Shown here: piece after piece, positions 54,420-62,515 of the stretch
Numbering within the stretch: the first letter of the stretch is position 1
Layout: the number at the start of each line of letters is the position of its first letter
Source: Streptomyces sp. NBC_01754
GTDB taxonomy: Bacteria > Actinomycetota > Actinomycetes > Streptomycetales > Streptomycetaceae
Assembly (NCBI RefSeq): GCF_035918015.1
Contig: NZ_CP109132.1
Location: forward strand, 2,418,001 to 2,482,000
Direction of reading: 5' to 3'
Length of the DNA stretch: 64,000 nt
Translations under genes and position numbers: made by a program
Notes under the pieces: generated by a model
Database searches by the model: none
Told to the model about the DNA's origin: nothing
Seen by the model: the letters and a program-made list of their open reading frames with translations, nothing else

Positions 54420-54874
54420 CGCCACCCGCCCCTCAGCGGGCAGCGTGGACCCGGAGTGCGGGACCGTCCTGGTGTGCACCCGCCGGGGTGCTCCTCGCAG
54501 TGGCCGGCATCGTCATCACGTACGTCACCTCGGTTGGCTGGTGGCTGTTTCCGGCTCTCCCTGTGGGTGTGCTTCTCGTGCTGTGGGGCCGCACCAGGGT
54601 CACAGTCAATGAGGGCGGCGTCACCGTTTCCGCTGCCGGGCTGCCGATCCGTCGCTTCCGCCCGGACCGGATCGTGTCTGCACGCTCCGGCTACGCCCGG
54701 CTTGCGGACCTAGGAGGTTTCGGCTATCGCGTGATGCCCGGCCGGCACGCTCTCTCTCTGCGGCCGGGCGACGCCCTGTGGCTGGGACTGAGCAATGGAC
54801 GAGAGTTCGTCGTGACGGTCGACGATGCCGAGACCGCCGCGCGTTTGATCTCCGAACTTCCAGGAAGGCATTGA
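54416..54874 (+). CDS. Membrane-anchored protein with PH-like domain
   Basis: 152 residues from ATG 54416, overlapping the previous stop by 4 bp. Two transmembrane segments (CAPAGVLLAVAGIVITYVTS and WWLFPALPVGVLLVLWG) are followed by a beta-rich cytoplasmic part (TRVTVNEGGVTVSAAGLPIR, IVSARSGYARLADLGGFGYR, FVVTVDDAETAARLI) like bacterial PH-type domains. It likely works with the first gene in an envelope function. It ends 4 bp before the GntR gene. Confidence 0.68.
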   Translation: MTPPAPQRAAWTRSAGPSWCAPAGVLLAVAGIVITYVTSVGWWLFPALPVGVLLVLWGRTRVTVNEGGVTVSAAGLPIRRFRPDRIVSARSGYARLADLGGFGYRVMPGRHALSLRPGDALWLGLSNGREFVVTVDDAETAARLISELPGRH

Positions 54875-54878
54875 TGCC

Positions 54879-55238
54879 ATGCTCATGGAGATCGACACAG
54901 GCTCCACGCAACCACTCGCTGACCAAGTCGCGGCAGCCGTACGGCGGTCCATGCTGGCTGGTTCGCTGCGCGTCGGTGACAGGCTTCCGGCAGCTCGGGA
55001 GCTGGCCCGGGCTCTAGAGATCGGCCTGCATACCGTGCTGCGGGGATACCAGACGCTCCAGGCGGAAGGGCTCATCGAACTGCGGCGCGGACGCGGGGCG
55101 GTGGTGATCGCGTCCGCGCCACAGGATCGCGCCACAGTCGTCGAGCAGGCGCGACAGTTGGTGACTGCCGCACGGAGAATCGGGATGCCGGATACCGAGA
55201 CACTCTCGCTGGTCTCAACCTGCATGGGGCGGAAGTAG
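54879..55238 (+). CDS. GntR-family regulator, YtrA subfamily
   Basis: 119 residues. Winged helix PLADQVAAAVRRSMLAGSLR, GDRLPAARELARALEIGLHT, then VLRGYQTLQAEGLIELRRGRG. The short C-terminal dimer helix (about 80-119) lacks an effector domain, which defines the YtrA group. YtrA-type repressors control neighbouring membrane or ABC genes in response to envelope stress. Last gene of the operon; the upstream inverted repeat at 53889 is its likely site. Confidence 0.85.
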   Translation: MLMEIDTGSTQPLADQVAAAVRRSMLAGSLRVGDRLPAARELARALEIGLHTVLRGYQTLQAEGLIELRRGRGAVVIASAPQDRATVVEQARQLVTAARRIGMPDTETLSLVSTCMGRK

Positions 55239-55280
55239 GGCGTGGACGGCGAGCGTAAGCAAGTATCCGGCTGCTCCGGA

Positions 55281-56198
55281 TCAGACCCTGGTTCCCAAAG
55301 GGGGAGTGCGAACAGGTGTTGACTCAGCCGGTTCGGTAGCAGCCTCGGTAGGCGGTTGCGGGTGGCGGCGGGTGATTGTGGCGCCAGGCGGCAGGCAGAG
55401 CACCAGGATGCCGCCCGCCATCGCCAGGGCGAAGCTCCACAGGCCCATCATCATCCCGATCAAGAAATGGAACAGCAGACCGGCCCACATCGCCACGTAG
55501 CGAGCCCGCTGCGGCAGCAACAGGGCGGCAGCGAGCGTGATCTCGATGAACAACGGGAGCCAGGTCATCAGGGCGACGCCCCAGGACGTCGAGACGAGGG
55601 GACGCACGACGGTGTCCAGCCATGCAGGAGCGCCGAAGCTGAGGTTCGTGCTCCGGTACCACATTGCCGTACCGTCGTACCACTCTTGATGGGGCAGCTT
55701 GGCGACACATGCGTTGAAGTAGACGACGCACATCTGCAGCCGCAGTATCAGCAGGCCCGAGGAGCCGACTAAAGCCCAGCCGCGGCGAGTCGGAGAATCA
55801 GCGTCCGATGGCGGCTCCTGCCAGTGCCAGCCACGTGGATCACCCAGCGCGGGCAGGACGAACAGCATCGACAGGACGAGTCCGATCTGGTCGCCGCCGT
55901 CACTGATGGCGATCCCCGCGAAGACGCTGTAGTTGACGTACGCGTGCGGGAGTGCGGTGAAGCGGGGCCGCCAGCCAGAGGCGACGATCAGGAGCACGAG
56001 AACGCACAGCCACTTCAGCCAGGTAAGGCCGGTGTGGTCGTCCTTGGCCAGGCAGAACACAGCAGCAGAAGTGGCTCCCTCGCAGGACGGAAAATCGCCG
56101 GCGAGGGCAGCATGGAGGCGTTTACTCCGGATGGCGATGGCGCGATGGTGAGGCGTGCGACTCCGCATGACAGCGGACACTGCATAAATCCGGTGCAC
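55281..56198 (-). pseudogene. SdpB/HTTM-family membrane protein, 5'-truncated
   Basis: From about residue 38 the sequence follows the SdpB/HTTM pattern: CEGATSAAVFCLAKDDH, LLIVASGWRPRFTALPHAYV, SDGGDQIGLVLSML, GDPRGWHW and QMCVVYFNACVAKLPHQEWY, with about six membrane helices. The normal first helix and N-terminus are absent; the sequence before residue 30 (MRSRTPHHRAIAIRSKRL) is unlike the family, so a break lies near 56110. SdpB of Bacillus helps mature the SdpC toxin. No SdpA-like partner remains here. It is convergent with the GntR gene, beside transposase fragments. Confidence 0.62.
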
Positions 56199-56303
56199 GC
56201 ACGCATGGGTAGGGGCTATCCCGCGTGAGGGCAGAGGGGATACTGCATAGAATCTTTCGGTTCCGAGTTCGGTGGCGTGCCAGGGAGCTGTCGGAAAATA
56301 ACT

Positions 56304-56861
56304 TCAGGGTTTGGTGTCGGTCTTGCCGATGAGGTTGGCGAGGTCTGCTGCGGTGGGTGCGGTGATCGGTGCTGGGCGGGGACGGTAGTCGAGGGCTTCC
56401 AGGATGGGGGTCATCTCGTGCAGGGCGTCGCTGACGGCGCCTGCAGGTGAGCCGAGCAGCGAGGTCAGGGCCCGGATCTGGGCCTTCCAGCGATGGCGGA
56501 TGACGGTGACCAGCAGGCGGTCGGACAGTGACAGGGGGCCGCGCCGTAGAATGCGGTGCCGGGCCCGCTTGTGGTGCAGGCTGATCGGCGGATGGTCGAG
56601 GAGGTACTGCTCGACCTCGGCTAGCAGACCGGTGAACGAGGCGTGCTCCATGCCGGTGAGGGTGGGGTGGTGCAGCCAGTCGGGGGCGCGGTCCTCGGGC
56701 TGGCCGCGGTCCTCGTAGTGCGGGGCGGGTGCCGGGGCGGGCGGCTCGGGCCGCAGGGTGGCGGTGTCGCCGGTGCGACGCCGAGGTGTACGGCCTTGAC
56801 GGCAGGTATGCCTGCGGTCTGTGCGGGTGGTCCAACCACTGGGCCGAGGGGCACACCTCAC
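56304..56861 (-). pseudogene. Transposase N-terminal fragment
   Basis: The convincing part is roughly 56305-56660: LTGMEHASFTGLLAEVEQYL, then SLHHKRARHRILRRGPLSLS, DRLLVTVIRHRWKAQIRALT and GSPAGAVSDALHEMTPILEA. This is the helix-turn-helix head of an IS transposase (family not certain, IS5- or ISAzo13-like). The DDE catalytic part is missing; residues before LTGMEH look out of frame. A remnant within the decayed island. Confidence 0.5.
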
Positions 56862-56924
56862 TGCCGGAGCCGACGCCAGCGCCTGTCCCGCCCAACCCGC
56901 TGCGCTGACAACCCGTAGGCGCTT

Positions 56925-56950
56925 CCTGCCTCGGCAGGTGCCGAGGCAGG
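56925..56950. repeat. Stable hairpin between transposase and XRE remnants
   Basis: CCTGCCTCGGC (56925-56935) and GCCGAGGCAGG (56940-56950), loop AGGT. No T tract. It may be an old terminator or an IS end. Confidence 0.5.
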
Positions 56951-57084
56951 AGGCGCTTGGTCATGGCCGGAGGTAGCGAGGAGCACACGGAAAGGGCCTT
57001 GCCCCATACCCTGGCAGTGACGAGCTGGGCAGAGAGGGGCAAGGCCCTGCCGGCCGATGCCACCCGGACCCGTATACCGACCCG

Positions 57085-57345
57085 ATGGCCTTCGGCCCAC
57101 GGATGCAGATCCTCCGGACCCGACGCGGGCTCAGTCGTCCGGTCGCCGCCGGCCTGCTCGGCATGTCCCCCTCGTGGGTGAAGCAAGTCGAGCAGGGAAG
57201 AATCGGCATGCCGAGGCTTCCTGTGGTGCCGCGGATCGCCGAGCTGCCGCGGGTGCGGGACCTGGCCGACCTGGCAGGGGACCAGTCGGCCCCGGTCGGC
57301 CTCTTCATCGGGCCGGGCCACCCCCGTCCTACAGGCGGCCCACCC
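57085..57345 (+). pseudogene. XRE-type regulator, N-terminal fragment
   Basis: MQILRTRRGLSRPVAAGLLG, then MSPSWVKQVEQGRIGMPRLP, is an XRE helix-turn-helix, followed by LPRVRDLADLAGDQSAPVGL and GPGHPRP, typical of a Streptomyces XRE protein. After about 57340 the frame (to 57606) becomes Pro/Ser/Arg-rich and unlike protein, so a frameshift or deletion has removed the rest. Confidence 0.5.
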
Positions 57346-57779
57346 GCCAGGCAGTCCGGAGTGCCGGCCCCAGGCCCCATCCAAGCGCCGGGCTGCGGCG
57401 CGCCATGGATGAGCTCGCGGGCACCCCCCGCAGCTGAGATGACTCCCTGTCCGTACCCGAGGCCGACAGCGGCCGGGGCGGGTCGGGGCTGCTCCCGGAC
57501 GAGGGAGGCCGGTGGAACCTCAAGTGCCTCGGCGATCACAAGTAGGTCTTCGTCGCGCCGGACGCGGCGACGCCCCGTTCGGATGCGACCATCGAGCTGG
57601 TCCTGAGACAGGCCGAGCTCCCCGGCGCTCTGCGTGGACCCCGTCCGGGAAGGGCGTACGTCTGCCCAACACCCCTTAAGCGTCTGCCTGATCATCTCCA
57701 GGCCGTATCCACATGGTCGCGATCACGTGACACCACCAGAGCCTGTCCGGCGGTCTCTGATCGGTATGGTCATAGGATC
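57346..57779. other. Degenerate stretch without a clear gene
   Basis: 434 bp with no convincing gene. On the minus strand (57695 to about 57480) a frame reads LGLSQDQLDGRIRTGRRRVR, then RDEDLLVIAEALEVPPASLV, which slightly resembles an XRE domain and may be a second remnant. The 100 bp before 57780 probably contain the promoter of the next gene. Confidence 0.35.
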
Positions 57780-58163
57780 ATGAAGGCCCTGATCCTACTG
57801 TCCGCTGCCTTTGTCGTCTTCGTCATGCCGACCACCCTGGTCTGGCTGCTCGGGCGGCGAGCGAGGTTCCCCGGCTGGATGCTGATCGTGATACTGCTGA
57901 CCGGGTGGTTGACCGTGTTCGCCGGCGGGTTCCTCTCACAGCGCGCCCAGCCGCAGCTGTTTCCCGATACGTCGCCCTGCTACGGCATACGCGCCGCGCC
58001 TGTCTCGCAGTACTTCCCGCCCGACTCGTTCTGCCTGCACGCAGACGGGGAATTGCGGACGGTCAACGGGCCCGACGCCAGGCTTGTCTTCTGGACTGCC
58101 GCCAACACCACCTTGGCGATGGTGATCGCCGCCGCCTTTGCCGGGCGTCGTCGACGGACTTGA
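57780..58163 (+). CDS. Small membrane protein, hypothetical
   Basis: 127 residues from ATG 57780. Three membrane segments (about 3-25, 33-52, 103-120): LILLSAAFVVFVMPTTLVWL, WMLIVILLTGWLTVFAGGF. An exported loop with two Cys (DTSPCYGIR and PPDSFCLHADG) could form a disulfide. The tail GRRRRT is positive-inside. No family recognised. It is convergent with the TerD-nuclease gene, with a 131-bp gap. Confidence 0.55.
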   Translation: MKALILLSAAFVVFVMPTTLVWLLGRRARFPGWMLIVILLTGWLTVFAGGFLSQRAQPQLFPDTSPCYGIRAAPVSQYFPPDSFCLHADGELRTVNGPDARLVFWTAANTTLAMVIAAAFAGRRRRT

Positions 58164-58294
58164 TCGCGCTCGCCTCGTCGAAGGCGACCGTCCGCCGCCA
58201 GGCAGTCAGGGCGCGTCTGGCCCGGGGATCTTCTGCCACGACGGAACGGAACGGTAACGCCACACCCACCGCCCGCACAGCGGGGGAGCCCTAT

Positions 58295-60400
58295 TCAGCG
58301 CGCGGCCGCCGGTTCGCCCCTGGCCCGGCGTGTTCCACGGGTCTCCAGGTGGGTGATCACCTGGGTGTGGAAGCGGTCCACCGCTTCGTCGACGCTGCGG
58401 ATGAACCCGGTCTCGGCCTTGCCCCGGCCGTTGCCCATGCCCTTGAACAGGGAGAGGCGGAAGCCGAGGATCTGCGCGCCGTCCTTGGGGAGGATGTCCG
58501 CCGGTTCGGGGCGCAGGCGCTCCAGCGTGCCCCGTGGGCCGGTTCCGCCCTCGACGAGCGTTTCGATGTGCAGATCCGCCGGTGCCGCCGCGAGTTGGCG
58601 GATCAGGCGCTTGGCGTGGCTGAGCGGATAGCCCTGCTCGGGCGCCGGGACCTCGATGGAGGTGCGGAGCTTGCCCGTACGCAGGTCGGCGGTGAGGGCG
58701 AGGATCCCGGGCGTTCCCTCGATACGGAGTTCCGAGTGCAGCCTCCCCTGGGCGCAGAGCTGGTCGGCGAGGGCCGCGCGGCGGGCCCGGGGGTCGGCGC
58801 CGCGCCTGGCGCGCTGAACCGGGAGCACCTTGTGGCCGAGCTCGCCGCCGAGCCTGAGGCAGACCTGGCGGACGAGCCGCTCCCAGCTCCCGATGACCTC
58901 CACGGCCCGTGGATCGCCCTGGCAGAGGGTCTCGTCGTCAATGCCCCTGCGGACGGGGACCCAGGCGGCACCCATGTTCTGGAACCCGTGGCAACCCGAG
59001 TGCTCGTGCTGGAGGTAGTGGAGCAGTTCCTGGAGCAGCCAGGCGTGCGCCGCGTTGCCCACCCCCTCGTGGCGGATCAGCATCTGCGCCTGGTGCGCGA
59101 CCTCGGCCCAGGACAGGTGCCACAGCGCCACCTTGTGCTTGCGCCGGCCGTCGATCCTGACGTCGACGAGCGGGCTGCCCTCAAGGGCCACGTCGTTGGA
59201 GACGGTGATGACGGCCTCGTAGCCGCGACGCGCGGCGATGTCCATGTACGCCTGCACCTGGTCCGGCTTCAGGGCGTTGCCGTTCGTCTTCGTCTCGACC
59301 AGGGCGGTCCACAGCTTGCCCGCCCGCTCGACACGGATCACGCCGTCCGGACGCCGGGGAGAGTCCCCGTGCGGCAGCGAGACCTCGGTGAACGTCTCCA
59401 TGTGGCCGGCGGGTGCCCCGAATCCGGCCGTCAGGCGCCGCCCGAACTCCGGTACCTGGGTCATCACCGACAGCAGGACGGAGGTGGCGCGGGTCTCGCG
59501 CTCTCGGTCGTTCTTGAGCGCGGAGAGCGGGAAGAGCCTGGCCGTCCGCCAGGAGTCGTTCTCCGCCAGCGACTTCTTGACGGTCCTGGGGAGCGTGACC
59601 TTCTTTCTGGCCGTACGCGGCCTGGCGCGCGGACTCGCGGGCTCGGTCGGCGCCGCTCCCGCGCCGGCGGGGACGGTGGGCACCGCGGGAGCGACGGGGG
59701 CAGTGAGCACGGCGGGAACGGCAGGCGCGGGTTCGGGTTCGGGTGTCCGTGGTGACGGGAGCGCCGTCAGGGGTCCCGCCTGTTCGGGGGTCCCCTCCCC
59801 GATGTCCGCGTCCGGGGCCTCGTCCGGGGCTCCGGCCGCGTCCTCCCCCTCGGCGTCGTCGTCGATGTCGACGCCGAAGTCCGTTGCCAGACCGGCCAGC
59901 CCGGACTCGTACCCCTGTCCCACGGCACGGAACTTCCAGGCCCCGTCACGCCGGTAGAGCTCGCCGAAGGTGCAGGCGCTCACCGCGCCGGCGTCCTCGA
60001 CGGAGAACTGGATCAGGTTGTCGCCGGAACCGTCGAAGAGCGTCAGGTGGAGGTCGTTGAGATCACCGAACCGCGCCCTGCCGTACCGGCTGGCCGCCAC
60101 GACGATCCGCTCGACCTCCGGCGGCACCGCGTCCAGGTCGAAACTGATGCGGTCCTCGTCACCATCGGCCGTGGGAGTCTTCCCGAGCAGTTGCACACTG
60201 CCGTTGCCGACGATCGGGTTGTTGTAGAAACAGAAGTCGGCGTCGCTGCGCACCTTGCCGTTGCCGTCCAGGAGGAGCACGGAGACATCCGCGTCGCCGT
60301 CCCCGCCCGGGCTGCTCCACCCCAGGCTCATCACGACCGAACCGATGTTCTCGCCGAGGGCGGCCAGACCGACGTTGGCACCCTTGGTCATCTTCCGCAT
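58295..60400 (-). CDS. TerD-domain protein fused to a PD-(D/E)xK nuclease-like domain
   Basis: 701 residues from ATG 60400 (MRKMTKGANVGL) with GGGGG upstream. TerD domain about 1-185: MSLGWSSPGGDGDADVSVLL, SDADFCFYNN, VQLLGKTPTADGDEDRI, TFGELYRRDGAWKFRAVGQG; the DGDAD/DADF acids are the Ca-binding type. A long Pro/Ala linker (about 190-275) follows. The C-terminal part holds RPDGVIRV (Asp352) and VETKT (Glu369, Lys371), a PD-(D/E)xK arrangement, then QAYMDIAARRGYEAVITVSN. TerD systems have been linked to DNA processing, so a stress-gated nuclease is plausible. The C-terminal 300 residues are otherwise unrecognised. Confidence 0.78.
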   Translation of the reverse strand: MRKMTKGANVGLAALGENIGSVVMSLGWSSPGGDGDADVSVLLLDGNGKVRSDADFCFYNNPIVGNGSVQLLGKTPTADGDEDRISFDLDAVPPEVERIVVAASRYGRARFGDLNDLHLTLFDGSGDNLIQFSVEDAGAVSACTFGELYRRDGAWKFRAVGQGYESGLAGLATDFGVDIDDDAEGEDAAGAPDEAPDADIGEGTPEQAGPLTALPSPRTPEPEPAPAVPAVLTAPVAPAVPTVPAGAGAAPTEPASPRARPRTARKKVTLPRTVKKSLAENDSWRTARLFPLSALKNDRERETRATSVLLSVMTQVPEFGRRLTAGFGAPAGHMETFTEVSLPHGDSPRRPDGVIRVERAGKLWTALVETKTNGNALKPDQVQAYMDIAARRGYEAVITVSNDVALEGSPLVDVRIDGRRKHKVALWHLSWAEVAHQAQMLIRHEGVGNAAHAWLLQELLHYLQHEHSGCHGFQNMGAAWVPVRRGIDDETLCQGDPRAVEVIGSWERLVRQVCLRLGGELGHKVLPVQRARRGADPRARRAALADQLCAQGRLHSELRIEGTPGILALTADLRTGKLRTSIEVPAPEQGYPLSHAKRLIRQLAAAPADLHIETLVEGGTGPRGTLERLRPEPADILPKDGAQILGFRLSLFKGMGNGRGKAETGFIRSVDEAVDRFHTQVITHLETRGTRRARGEPAAAR

Positions 60401-60661
60401 GCGGCCCCCAATGCACTGCCGGGCCGGAACCCTGTGAGCGACGAATCGTTGCGTCACGGTGCGTGGTACGTCACTCACCGTTCGCCGTGTCCGGGGAACC
60501 ATAGCGTCCGGGCTGCCGGGTCATGGAGGAGTCGTGAAACCTTTGCCCTTCCTGTACATGGCGGGCTCGTACGGGGCGCCCGCGGCCTCCCGCGCGTTCC
60601 CCTGATCTCCGCAGCGGTGAAACCGCTCGACCCGGGCGCCCCCTTGAAGAGATCCTTGGGC

Positions 60662-61213
60662 ATGGAGTTCCTCTGCTACCACCGCGACCGCCCCGACTCC
60701 CTGCCGCTGCGCGACGAGCTGACTGAAGAGCACTGGTCCTATATGGACCGCTACGCGAAGGAGATGATCGCCCGGGGCCCGACCCTCGCCGACGACGGCG
60801 ACACGCCCACCGGCAGCGTGCACATCCTCGACCTGCCCGATCCCGCCGCCGCCCGCGCGTTCGCCTTCGACGAGCCGAACTACCAGGCCGGCGCCTACCG
60901 GGACGTACTGCTGCGACGCTGGCGGAACACGCTGGGACGCACCATGTGGGACTTCCCCGGCGGCCGGAGCGGCGGCAACCGGTACCTGGTGCTCGGCCTC
61001 GGCTCGGGACAGGCCGCCGACCTCGATGTTCCGCCCGGCCGGGACGGGCTGATCGCCTACGGGCCGCTGCTGTCCGACGACGGCGGCACCTGGCTGGGCA
61101 CGGCGGCGCTGGTCCGGTCGCCGGACCCGGCCGCGGCACGCGGCGTCCTCACCGCGGGCCGGTACGCCGACGTCGAGGTCCACAACTGGCAGTTCGGCGG
61201 GCGCCCTTCGTGA
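60662..61213 (+). CDS. YCII-domain protein (two YCII-like repeats)
   Basis: 183 residues from ATG 60662. The first YCII domain (about 1-95) contains EEHWSYMDRYAKEMIARGPT, then GSVHILDLPDPAAARAFAFD and EPNYQAGAYRDVLLRRW. The second half (about 105-180) repeats the ferredoxin-like pattern (YGPLLSDDGGTWLGTAALVR, then EVHNWQFGGRP). YCII proteins are small dimeric enzymes or binders with His/Asp pockets; the substrate here is unknown. It ends 21 bp before the convergent LacI gene. Confidence 0.82.
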   Translation: MEFLCYHRDRPDSLPLRDELTEEHWSYMDRYAKEMIARGPTLADDGDTPTGSVHILDLPDPAAARAFAFDEPNYQAGAYRDVLLRRWRNTLGRTMWDFPGGRSGGNRYLVLGLGSGQAADLDVPPGRDGLIAYGPLLSDDGGTWLGTAALVRSPDPAAARGVLTAGRYADVEVHNWQFGGRPS

Positions 61214-61234
61214 CCGGGGACGCCGCCCGCCCGG

Positions 61235-62278
61235 TCAGGACGACTCGCGGACCACCAGTTCCGTGGGGAGCACGATGCGCGGGCGTTCCTCGGTGCGGCC
61301 CGCGTGGCGCTGGGCGATCTCCTGGAGGAGGACACCGGCCATCACGCGGCCCATCTCCTCGATCGGCTGGCGCACGCTCGTCAGCGGCGGGTCCATGTGG
61401 CGGGCCACGGCGGAGTCGTCGAAGCCGATCAGGGCCACGTCGTCCGGGATGCGGCGGCCGGACTCGCGCAGCACCTGGCGGGCGCCCGCCGCCATGACGT
61501 CGGAGGCGGCGAACACCGCGTCCACGTCCGGGCGGCGGGCCAGCAGTTCGCGCATGGCACGGGCACCGCTCTCCTCGCTGAAGTCGGCGGGTGCGATGAG
61601 CCGTTCGTCGGGGTCGAGACCCGCCGAGGCCACGGCCTTGCGGTAGCCGTCGAGCCGGCGCTGGGCGCCGTACACGTCGAGGCGCCCGGTGATGGTGGCG
61701 ATGGTGCGCCGGCCCCGCGATATGAAGTGGTCGACCGCCACGCGCGCGCCCTCGAAGTTGTCGGAGTCGACCGAGGGCAGGGGCTCCGCCGCGTGTCTGC
61801 GGCCGCTGATCACCGAGGGCATGCCCAGCTGTTCGAGCAGGTCCGGCAGCGGGTCGTCGGCGTGCACCGAGACCAGCAGCACCCCGTCGACCCGGTGGGC
61901 GGTCAGGTACTGGGCCAGCCGGCGGCGCTCGCGGTCGTTGCCCGCCAGGGTCAACAGCAGCTGCATCTCCGTGTCGGCGAGGGCCGCGCCGACCCCGCGC
62001 ACGATGTCGGAGAAGTAGGGCTCGGCGAAGAACCGGGTCTCGGACTCGGGCACGACGAGGGCGATGGCGTCCGTGCGGTTCCCGGCGAGCGCGCGGGCCG
62101 CCCGGTTGGGTACGTACCCCAGTTCGGCGACGGCCGCCTCGACGGCCTCACGCGTCTGGGCGCTGACGCGCGGGGAGCCGTTGATGACGCGGGAGGCCGT
62201 GCCCCGCCCCACCCCGGCCCGTGCCGCTACCTCTTCGAGCGTGGGCCGCCCGCCACTCCGTACTCGCGCTGCCGCCAT
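61235..62278 (-). CDS. cebR: LacI-family repressor, CebR-like
   Basis: 347 residues; GGGAGG before ATG 62278. N-terminal LacI helix-turn-helix TLEEVAARAGVGRGTASRVI, NGSPRVSAQTREAVEAAVAE and LGYVPNRAARALAGNRTDAI, then the periplasmic-binding-like ligand domain (VDGVLLVSVHADDPLPDLLE, FAASDVMAAGARQVL, ALIGFDDSAVARHMDPPLTS). Two GGGAGCGCTCCC palindromes, one in its own upstream region and one at the GH1 start, match the CebR box TGGGAGCGCTCCCA. CebR is released by cellobiose/cellotriose. Assignment rests on the operators and the GH1 neighbour. Confidence 0.85.
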   Translation of the reverse strand: MAAARVRSGGRPTLEEVAARAGVGRGTASRVINGSPRVSAQTREAVEAAVAELGYVPNRAARALAGNRTDAIALVVPESETRFFAEPYFSDIVRGVGAALADTEMQLLLTLAGNDRERRRLAQYLTAHRVDGVLLVSVHADDPLPDLLEQLGMPSVISGRRHAAEPLPSVDSDNFEGARVAVDHFISRGRRTIATITGRLDVYGAQRRLDGYRKAVASAGLDPDERLIAPADFSEESGARAMRELLARRPDVDAVFAASDVMAAGARQVLRESGRRIPDDVALIGFDDSAVARHMDPPLTSVRQPIEEMGRVMAGVLLQEIAQRHAGRTEERPRIVLPTELVVRESS

Positions 62279-62389
62279 GGCTGCCTCCCGTTCGCGGTCA
62301 ATTTCTCACAGCCGGATACCCAAACCAAGTCCCGCTGTCCGATCCCTTGACACTTGTGCGGACCGACCGGCCGCCCCGCAGCGCCACAT

Positions 62390-62411
62390 GTCTTGGGAGC
62401 GCTCCCAAGAC
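62390..62411 (-). promoter_or_regulatory. CebR-type operator upstream of the LacI gene
   Basis: Perfect 22-bp palindrome with core TGGGAGCGCTCCCA (62394-62407), 112 bp upstream of the repressor ATG and downstream of the GH1 terminator. Indicates autoregulation. Confidence 0.85.
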
Positions 62412-62460
62412 GCGCCCCCAAGATTACGGGGTCACGGTGAAGGACAGGCGGGAGGGCATA

Positions 62461-62501
62461 CGGAAGCGGGACCCGGCCCCCCGGGCCGGGTCCCGCTTCC
62501 G
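62461..62501 (-). terminator. Terminator after the GH1 beta-glucosidase
   Basis: 19-bp perfect arms (62461-62479 and 62483-62501) with a CCC loop, 15 bp after the GH1 stop. Very stable, though without a T tract. Confidence 0.85.
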
Positions 62502-62515
62502 TCACGCGCCTGGGA

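Larger units (their letters stand above)
45544..58294. mobile_element. Decayed genomic island at tRNA-His
   Basis: The 12.7 kb after tRNA-His hold an integrase remnant, a broken Tn3-type transposon, truncated genes, TTA-containing genes and transposase and XRE fragments, flanked by genes (orn on the left, cebR/bglC on the right) that I recall as near neighbours in S. coelicolor. The right boundary is uncertain: no copy of the tRNA 3' end was found near 58 kb, and the epimerase and XRE-TPR genes could be resident. Confidence 0.5.

Noticed and set aside
47504..58294. Second attachment site copy of the tRNA-His 3' end
   Set aside because: Looked for GGTTCAAGTCCCG-type sequence and saw none, so the island boundary stays undefined.
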